Positions 24,445-28,834 of a stretch of 28,834 bases of DNA are shown here, piece by piece. The DNA is from Oscillospiraceae bacterium (GTDB lineage: Bacteria; Bacillota; Clostridia; Oscillospirales; Ruminococcaceae): NCBI GenBank assembly GCA_028694405.1, contig JAQUTM010000006.1:1-28834 (forward strand), read 5' to 3'. Positions within the stretch are counted from its first letter, which is position 1. The number at the start of each line of letters is the position of its first letter. The position numbers were made by a program, and so were the translations under genes. The notes beneath the pieces are model-generated. The model was not told the origin of the DNA. It did no database searches and was given only the letters and a program-made list of their open reading frames with translations.

Positions 24445-24669
24445 CTTGCAATAAGAGCAACTTTAAAAGTAAATTTTTGTAAAAAGCACTTTTATAAAAA
24501 GAAAAAAACCTTTTCTAAAAACACAAAAAATTTTTTTAAAACCTCGATGAAAGTTTTATAGAAATCTTGAATATACCATCAAAGTATGCCATACTATATA
24601 TCAAAACCAAATGCTTTTCGGTTAAAATAACAGAATTGTGAACACAATAAAAAAAATTACCGGATAGGC

Positions 24670-24698
24670 TTGACAAGTATGCAAAAAAAAGATATAAA
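24670..24698 (+). promoter_or_regulatory. Strong promoter of acpP
   Basis: A perfect TTGACA (24670-24675), a 17-base spacer and TATAAA (24693-24698), 34 bases before the ATG at 24732. It is the best consensus promoter in the window, fitting an abundant protein. Confidence 0.87.
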
Positions 24699-24731
24699 AG
24701 GTTGTAGACCAATCTGAGGAGGATGTATTTT

Positions 24732-24959
24732 ATGATATTTGATCGTATTAAAGAAATACTATGTGAACAACTTGATTTAGAAGAAGATAAAATTACAATG
24801 GAGAGCGACATCATCGAAGATTTTGAAGCCGATTCCCTTGACATCGTAGACTTAATTATGTCTATTGAGGAAGAATTCAATGTGGAAGTTCCAGACGAGG
24901 ATATCGAAAACTTCAAAACCGTTGGGGACGTTGTTCGCTATATTGAAGAAAACGTGTAG
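24732..24959 (+). CDS. acpP: Acyl carrier protein
   Basis: A 75-residue acidic carrier of acyl chains in fatty acid synthesis. The phosphopantetheine site is Ser35 in DFEADSLDIVDL, followed by the helix IMSIEEEFNVEVPDEDIENF and VGDVVRYIEENV, matching the standard four-helix fold and length. GAGGAGG ends 9 bases before the ATG at 24732. An in-frame ATG at 24723 directly abuts that site and is rejected. It stands alone between a consensus promoter and a terminator, without neighbouring fab genes, and so may serve more than one pathway. Confidence 0.95.
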   Translation: MIFDRIKEILCEQLDLEEDKITMESDIIEDFEADSLDIVDLIMSIEEEFNVEVPDEDIENFKTVGDVVRYIEENV

Positions 24960-24971
24960 GCAGTAAAATCA

Positions 24972-25003
24972 AAAGCCCCCATACAAAATGGGGGCTTTAT
25001 TTA
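24972..25003 (+). terminator. Intrinsic terminator after acpP
   Basis: A perfect 11-bp stem, AAAGCCCCCAT with ATGGGGGCTTT (24972-24982 and 24988-24998), followed by ATTTAT. It separates acpP from proS, although proS begins only 60 bases later, so some read-through into proS is likely. Confidence 0.87.
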
Positions 25004-25062
25004 TAGGCCGCAGACAACAAAATGTAGGCTGTGGTGCGAGTGAGGAAAGGCGGAAAAGCGCG

Positions 25063-26499
25063 ATGAGTAATGACAAAAAGCTGGTAGAGGCCATTACCCC
25101 TATCAACGAGGATTTTGCACAGTGGTATACCGATATTTGCCTAAAAGCAGAATTGGTAGATTATAGTGCAGTAAAGGGGTGTGTAATTTTACGTCCTTAT
25201 GGATATGCCATATGGGAAAATATTACTCACATTTTAGATGGTATGTTTAAAGCTACCGGCCATGAAAACGTAGCAATGCCTATTTTTATTCCGGAAAGTC
25301 TGCTTCAAAAAGAAAAAGATCATGTTAATGGCTTTGCACCCGAGGTTGCATGGGTAACTTACGGTGGAGCCGAAAAGCTGGAGGAACGTATGTGTGTGCG
25401 TCCTACCAGCGAAACTTTGTTTTGTGACCATTTTAGTCATGTGCTGCAAAGCTGGCGTGACTTGCCCATGAAATACAACCAGTGGTGCAGCGTTGTGCGC
25501 TGGGAAAAAACCACACGTCCTTTTTTACGCAGCCGAGAGTTTTGGTGGCAAGAGGGACATACTATCCATGAAACAGCAGATGAGGCCAAGGCAGAAACCG
25601 AGCAAATGCTGAACATCTACGCAAAAATGGCGGAGGAATATTTGATGATTCCTGTGCTAAAAGGCAAAAAGACAGATAGCGAGAAGTTTGCGGGTGCCGA
25701 GGCAACATACACCATAGAGGCTATGATGCATGATGGTAAAGCATTGCAAAGCGGTACAAGCCATTACTTTGGCGATGGCTTTAGCAAAGCGTTTAACGTA
25801 ACTTTTGCAGGCCGCGATAACCAGCTGCAATACCCGTTTCAAACAAGCTGGGGTGTTTCTACACGCTTGGTTGGTGCAATTATTATGACACATGGCGATG
25901 ACAGCGGTTTGATTTTACCTCCCGCTATTGCGCCAATTCAAGTTGTAGTTGTGCCGGTGGCACAGCACAAACAAGGTGTACTGGAAAAAGCAGAGGAGTT
26001 GAGAGAACGCCTATCTAAATTTGTACGCGTAAAAATGGACGCCAGCGACAAAGCACCGGGTTGGAAGTTTAGCGAGTACGAGATGAAGGGTGTACCCTTA
26101 CGTCTGGAAATCGGCCCCAAAGATATAGAAAAAAATCAGTGCGTTTTGGTGCGCCGTGATACACGCGAGAAGTATTTTGTAAGCTTGGACGAGCTGGAGA
26201 CGAAAATTCCGGAATTGCTTGATGAACTGGCAAATAATCTGTACACTCGCGCCAAGGAAAACCGCGAAAATCGTACTTGGGCTTGTACCACTATGGAAGA
26301 TGTAATAAAAACAGCTGCCGAAAACAGTGGTTACATTAAAACTATGTGGTGTGGAGACGAAGCCTGTGAGAACATGATGAAAGAAAAAGCAGGGCTTTCC
26401 AGCCGTTGTATGCCTTTTGAACAGGAGCATCTAAGCGACGTGTGTCCTTGCTGCGGCAAGCCCGCCACCCAAATGGTAGTATGGGGTAAAGCTTATTAA
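25063..26499 (+). CDS. proS: Prolyl-tRNA synthetase, archaeal/eukaryal type
   Basis: Charges tRNA-Pro. It has 478 residues, the short ProRS form without the bacterial insertion (editing) domain between class II motifs 2 and 3. Visible are the class II motif 1 region (VILRPYGYAIWENITHILD), VRPTSETL, motif 2 (RWEKTTRPFLRSREFWWQEGHT), the motif 3 region (TSWGVSTRLVGAIIMTHGDD), an anticodon-binding domain and a C-terminal zinc-binding end (CGDEACE, CPCCGKPA). The ATG at 25063 follows GAGGAAAGGCGG; an in-frame ATG at 24988 falls in the acpP terminator and is rejected. No T-box fits in the 63-base gap after the acpP terminator. Confidence 0.96.
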   Translation: MSNDKKLVEAITPINEDFAQWYTDICLKAELVDYSAVKGCVILRPYGYAIWENITHILDGMFKATGHENVAMPIFIPESLLQKEKDHVNGFAPEVAWVTYGGAEKLEERMCVRPTSETLFCDHFSHVLQSWRDLPMKYNQWCSVVRWEKTTRPFLRSREFWWQEGHTIHETADEAKAETEQMLNIYAKMAEEYLMIPVLKGKKTDSEKFAGAEATYTIEAMMHDGKALQSGTSHYFGDGFSKAFNVTFAGRDNQLQYPFQTSWGVSTRLVGAIIMTHGDDSGLILPPAIAPIQVVVVPVAQHKQGVLEKAEELRERLSKFVRVKMDASDKAPGWKFSEYEMKGVPLRLEIGPKDIEKNQCVLVRRDTREKYFVSLDELETKIPELLDELANNLYTRAKENRENRTWACTTMEDVIKTAAENSGYIKTMWCGDEACENMMKEKAGLSSRCMPFEQEHLSDVCPCCGKPATQMVVWGKAY

Positions 26500-26575
26500 G
26501 CTGTATACTTGTTAAAAATAAAGTATATTACAATATGTATATTATGGTGTCGTAATTTAAATTTGTAATATTGAT

Positions 26576-26608
26576 AAAAGGCAGACGCGCGTCTGCCTTT
26601 TATTTATC
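26576..26608 (+). terminator. Intrinsic terminator after proS
   Basis: A 26-base perfect palindrome, AAAAGGCAGACGC with GCGTCTGCCTTTT (26576-26601), continuing into ATTTAT. It ends only about 16 bases before the next start codon. Confidence 0.85.
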
Positions 26609-26624
26609 TATAAGGAAATTTAAA

Positions 26625-27497
26625 ATGAAAGAAAAGAAAGCTATTATTTATTACATATTTGCGCTTTTTGTAATAGGCGTGTGGGCTACCACTTTTATAA
26701 GCAGTAAGGTATTGCTAAATTACATGCAGCCTACACAGCTTATGTTTATGCGCTTTATTATTGCGTATCTCTCCTTGCTTGCTGTGTACCCCAAAATAGA
26801 AAAACCACATTGCCTAAAAGATGAGCTGCTGTTTCTCTTGGCGGGTATTACAGGTGGTTCGGTGTATTATCTGGCAGAAAATTACGCGTTAAAATTTTCT
26901 TGGGCCAGTAACGTAAGCCTGCTTATTACAACCGCGCCTATTTTAACAGCTATTTTGGCGCATTTTTTTACCGGCCACAAACTAACTAAAAATTTAGTTA
27001 TAGGCTTTTTTGTGGCCTTTACAGGCGTGTTTTTGGTGGTGTACAGCGGTAGCCTGCAGCTGCGCTTATGGGGAGACCTGTTGGCCATTGCGGCAGCGCT
27101 TTGTTGGGCGGTATATTCGGTAACTGTTACAAAAATGAGCACCGCCTACAATGGCATTATTATTACGAGAAGGATTTTTTTATATGCCATTCTTACATTG
27201 CTTCCGGTTTTGCCTTTTATAAAAGAAAAGATGAATTTTACGGTTTTAAAAGAGCCTGTGGTCGTAGCCAATTTGCTGTTTTTGGGTTTAATTGCAAGTA
27301 GTGTGTGTTATTTATTATGGAACAGCATAATGGGCAAGATAGGAATCGTAAAGGCAAATAATTTTATTTATCTTACACCGTTGGTTACCATAGTTGCCTC
27401 TGCTATTGTTTTAGGGGAAGTAATTACTTGGCGCATTGTGTTAGGCGGTATTTTTATTTTGCTAGGCGTATATTTAAGCGAGCGAAAACCAAGTTAA
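26625..27497 (+). CDS. EamA/DMT-family transporter
   Basis: A 290-residue membrane protein with ten predicted segments in two EamA repeats, of the drug/metabolite transporter superfamily that exports amino acids, nucleobases or other small metabolites. Typical marks are VIGVWATTFISSKVLL at the start, PTQLMFMRFIIAY, LLITTAPILTAILA with FTGHKL, and in the second half YLTPLVTIVASAIVLGEV followed by GGIFILLGVYLSE. The substrate cannot be read from sequence. The ATG at 26625 follows AAGGAAATTT, a modest site. The upstream terminator is very close, so its promoter is unclear. Confidence 0.9.
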   Translation: MKEKKAIIYYIFALFVIGVWATTFISSKVLLNYMQPTQLMFMRFIIAYLSLLAVYPKIEKPHCLKDELLFLLAGITGGSVYYLAENYALKFSWASNVSLLITTAPILTAILAHFFTGHKLTKNLVIGFFVAFTGVFLVVYSGSLQLRLWGDLLAIAAALCWAVYSVTVTKMSTAYNGIIITRRIFLYAILTLLPVLPFIKEKMNFTVLKEPVVVANLLFLGLIASSVCYLLWNSIMGKIGIVKANNFIYLTPLVTIVASAIVLGEVITWRIVLGGIFILLGVYLSERKPS

Positions 27498-27501
27498 ATA
27501 A

Positions 27502-27555
27502 AAAACTGCTCTTTCGCTACATGGAATACATGTAATGAAAGAGCAGTTTTGTTTT
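27502..27555 (+). terminator. Terminator with nested hairpin after the EamA gene
   Basis: A 14-bp perfect outer stem (27502-27515 with 27537-27550) encloses an inner ACATG/CATGT stem (27519-27523 with 27529-27533), followed by a T-rich end. The following stretch to 27659 holds nothing I can name. Confidence 0.85.
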
Positions 27556-27659
27556 AACAGAAAGCAAGGCGTTGCGTTAAGCTTTACACCATATTTAATA
27601 GCCCAATTTTGCGTGCAAGACACTAGTCTAAAACATTATTATAAAATATAAGGTTAGAA

Positions 27660-27697
27660 AATAAAAAGCACAGAGGCAACATTTTAATATGTGCTTT
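27660..27697 (-). terminator. Terminator of the rpiB-upp cluster
   Basis: On the minus strand, AAAGCACA pairs with TGTGCTTT across a 17-base loop and is followed by TTATTTTC-like T-rich sequence, 45 bases after the small membrane-protein gene. The large loop makes it weaker than the others in this window. Confidence 0.55.
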
Positions 27698-27742
27698 ATG
27701 GGTTATAGCAAATTGCACAGCAAGCTGTTTAGCAAATTTTGT

Positions 27743-27955
27743 TTAAACGGTTTTACTTTCTTTACGCAACAAATGCACAAGGTGCGAGAGATAAATAAGG
27801 ATTAGGCAAACAGCTAAAAAAGCAAAGCAGCCCAACAAAATATTGTGAATTATAGGAGTAAAAAAGCTAAAGGTCAGTACAAGCCAGAGCATACCGGCGC
27901 AGGCTATCGAACACAGAAGAAACAGTAGAGTGGCAGATAGTAGCTTCTTAACCAT
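27743..27955 (-). CDS. Small two-segment membrane protein, unassigned
   Basis: A 70-residue protein with two hydrophobic segments (about 5-30 and 35-60), a short basic N-terminus (MVKK) and a basic tail (LLRKESKTV). AAGGAG lies 5 bases before the ATG, and the gene starts 9 bases after the upp stop, so it is probably a real, co-transcribed gene. I do not recognise a family, and no catalytic motif is visible. The context suggests only co-expression with uracil salvage. Confidence 0.65.
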   Translation of the reverse strand: MVKKLLSATLLFLLCSIACAGMLWLVLTFSFFTPIIHNILLGCFAFLAVCLILIYLSHLVHLLRKESKTV

Positions 27956-27964
27956 AATAACTCC

Positions 27965-28597
27965 TTATTTTGTACCAAAAATACGGTCGCCGGCGTCGCC
28001 TAAACCGGGCACAATATAACCGTTTTCATTTAACTTTTCGTCCAAAGAGCCTACATAGATATCAACATCAGGGTGTTGTGCCTGCAATTTTGCAAGGCCC
28101 TCTGGGGCGGCAATAATGCAGATGAATTTAATGGTGCGTGCGCCGCGTTTTTTAATTTGTGTAATGGCGTCACAGGCGCTGCCACCTGTTGCAAGCATGG
28201 GGTCCAGCACGATTACATCACGCTCAGCAATGTCCTCGGGCAATTTGCAGTAATATTCTACAGGCTCTAAGGTCTCCTCGTTGCGGTACATGCCAATATG
28301 ACCAACTTTTGCAGCGGGCAATAAAGTAAGCATACCGTCAACCATGCCAAGACCGGCGCGCAGAATAGGCACAAGAGCCAATTTACGGCCTGCCAATACT
28401 TTGGTTTTAGCAATAGCTACAGGTGTTTCAATTTCAATTTCTTCTAAAGGCAGGTCTCTTGTTGCCTCATAGCAAAGCAAAGTGGCAAGCTCACTTACCA
28501 ACTCTTTAAATTCTTTTGTACCTGTATGCTTGTTGCGCATAAGGCTAATTTTGTGTTGTACCAAAGGGTGATTCATAATCATGGGCTGTTTGCTCAT
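27965..28597 (-). CDS. upp: Uracil phosphoribosyltransferase
   Basis: Salvages uracil by converting it with PRPP to UMP. It has 210 residues. The N-terminus has HPLVQHKISLMRN; the PRPP loop is VIVLDPMLATGGSACDAI; the uracil-binding end reads GYIVPGLGDAGDRIFGTK, the family's usual C-terminus. The ATG at 28597 has AAGGAG 7 bases upstream; an in-frame upstream ATG would run through the promoter and is rejected. It follows rpiB by 105 bases and precedes a small membrane-protein gene. It complements the de novo pyr operon in the same window. Confidence 0.97.
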   Translation of the reverse strand: MSKQPMIMNHPLVQHKISLMRNKHTGTKEFKELVSELATLLCYEATRDLPLEEIEIETPVAIAKTKVLAGRKLALVPILRAGLGMVDGMLTLLPAAKVGHIGMYRNEETLEPVEYYCKLPEDIAERDVIVLDPMLATGGSACDAITQIKKRGARTIKFICIIAAPEGLAKLQAQHPDVDIYVGSLDEKLNENGYIVPGLGDAGDRIFGTK

Positions 28598-28612
28598 TTC
28601 AAAGCTCCTTCT

Positions 28613-28659
28613 CCGACAGCTGACAAATTTATAATACCCTTTTCTACGGCTGTCGGCAA
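28613..28659 (-). promoter_or_regulatory. upp promoter flanked by an inverted repeat
   Basis: On the minus strand, TTGCCG (28659-28654), a 17-base spacer and TATTAT (28636-28631). Perfect 8-bp arms, CCGACAGC at 28613-28620 and GCTGTCGG at 28649-28656, bracket the -10: one overlaps the -35 region and the other touches the ribosome binding site. This could be a pair of operator half-sites or, on transcripts coming from rpiB, a hairpin. Confidence 0.55.
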
Positions 28660-28702
28660 AGTGAAAAAAGGGGCTGTACTCTGCAAAACAGAGCAAAATT
28701 GC

Positions 28703-28834
28703 TTAAAAATTATCTTCAAGAGCAGTAATTTTGTCCACGCGTGTTGCATGGCGTCCGCCCTCAAATTCTGTGTTTAAAAACAGGTCTACCATTTCACAGG
28801 CAAGCCCCGCCCCTACTACGCGCCCGCCCATACA
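28703..28834 (-). CDS. rpiB: Ribose-5-phosphate isomerase B, C-terminal part only
   Basis: The last 43 residues of RpiB, which interconverts ribose 5-phosphate and ribulose 5-phosphate. The visible segment MGGRVVGAGLACEMVDLFLN, then TEFEGGRHATRVDKITALED, matches the conserved C-terminus of the family. The N-terminal part with the catalytic cysteine lies outside the window. It is upstream of upp on the same strand, an arrangement that links ribose phosphate, hence PRPP, with uracil salvage. Confidence 0.9.
   Translation of the reverse strand, partial: CMGGRVVGAGLACEMVDLFLNTEFEGGRHATRVDKITALEDNF

Larger units (their letters stand above)
24384..24731. other. AT-rich divergent intergenic region
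   Basis: A 348-base gap between divergent genes. It holds the minus-strand promoter at 24416-24444, a dense series of A and T tracts at 24475-24540, a small inverted repeat AGTAT-GCC-ATACT at 24583-24595 and the acpP promoter at 24670-24698. No protein or RNA gene is evident. Confidence 0.6.

Noticed and set aside
24475..24540. Phased A-tracts forming a curved DNA element or origin-like sequence
   Set aside because: The tracts are spaced roughly 7-8 bases rather than the helical repeat, and no DnaA-box cluster is visible.
24999..25062. T-box riboswitch upstream of proS
   Set aside because: The gap is only about 60 bases after the acpP terminator, far too short, and no T-box consensus sequence is present.
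1..28834. Mobile elements, phage genes, CRISPR arrays, rRNA or tRNA genes
   Set aside because: No transposase or integrase motifs, direct-repeat arrays, or cloverleaf and rRNA signatures were seen on either strand.

Overview
This window looks like chromosomal DNA from a low-to-mid GC Gram-positive anaerobe, most likely class Clostridia, order Oscillospirales or a relative. That placement is inference from gene content: a SpoVB-like flippase, type 1B PyrD with PyrK, an archaeal/eukaryal-type prolyl-tRNA synthetase, strong AGGAGG ribosome binding sites and many intrinsic terminators. I see no rRNA, tRNA, insertion sequence, phage gene or CRISPR array. Codon and base use look even throughout.

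Layout. (1) Positions 1-5366, minus strand: a maltodextrin-type operon reading LacI-family regulator, lipoprotein sugar-binding protein, two permeases and a 4-alpha-glucanotransferase cut by the window edge. The transporter ATPase is not here. (2) 5753-7994, plus: a DUF624/YesL-like membrane protein, a PHP phosphoesterase and a GNAT acetyltransferase. (3) 8090-9667: a SpoVB/MATE-like flippase just behind a terminator. (4) 9668-11853: a structured leader ending in a terminator, then an ammonium transporter with a PII domain fused to its C-terminus. (5) 11860-12345: a small GNAT with its own promoter. (6) 12423-22642: a complete de novo UMP operon, pyrB-pyrC-pyrF-pyrK-pyrD-pyrE-carA-carB. (7) 22656-24383, minus: a polytopic membrane protein resembling GT-C glycosyltransferases. 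(8) 24670-27555, plus: acyl carrier protein, ProRS and an EamA transporter, separated by terminators. (9) 27660-28834, minus: rpiB (partial), upp and a small membrane protein.

The strongest finding is the pyr operon leader. A good promoter is followed by a ribosome binding site and a 38-codon leader ORF with a T7 tract. Its stop codon overlaps the base of an intrinsic terminator that is itself preceded by a T-rich stretch. This is the architecture of the enterobacterial pyrBI (pyrL) attenuator, in which UTP level sets the coupling between ribosome and RNA polymerase. I see no PyrR-binding element and no pyrR gene in the window. The first enzyme, PyrB, carries a C-terminal four-cysteine domain matching the zinc domain of the regulatory subunit PyrI, without PyrI's nucleotide-binding domain. 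Pyrimidine salvage (upp) lies at the other end of the window, with an inverted repeat around its promoter.

A second point is nitrogen control: the Amt-PII fusion lacks the tyrosine that GlnD uridylylates, and its gene sits behind a leader with a terminator.
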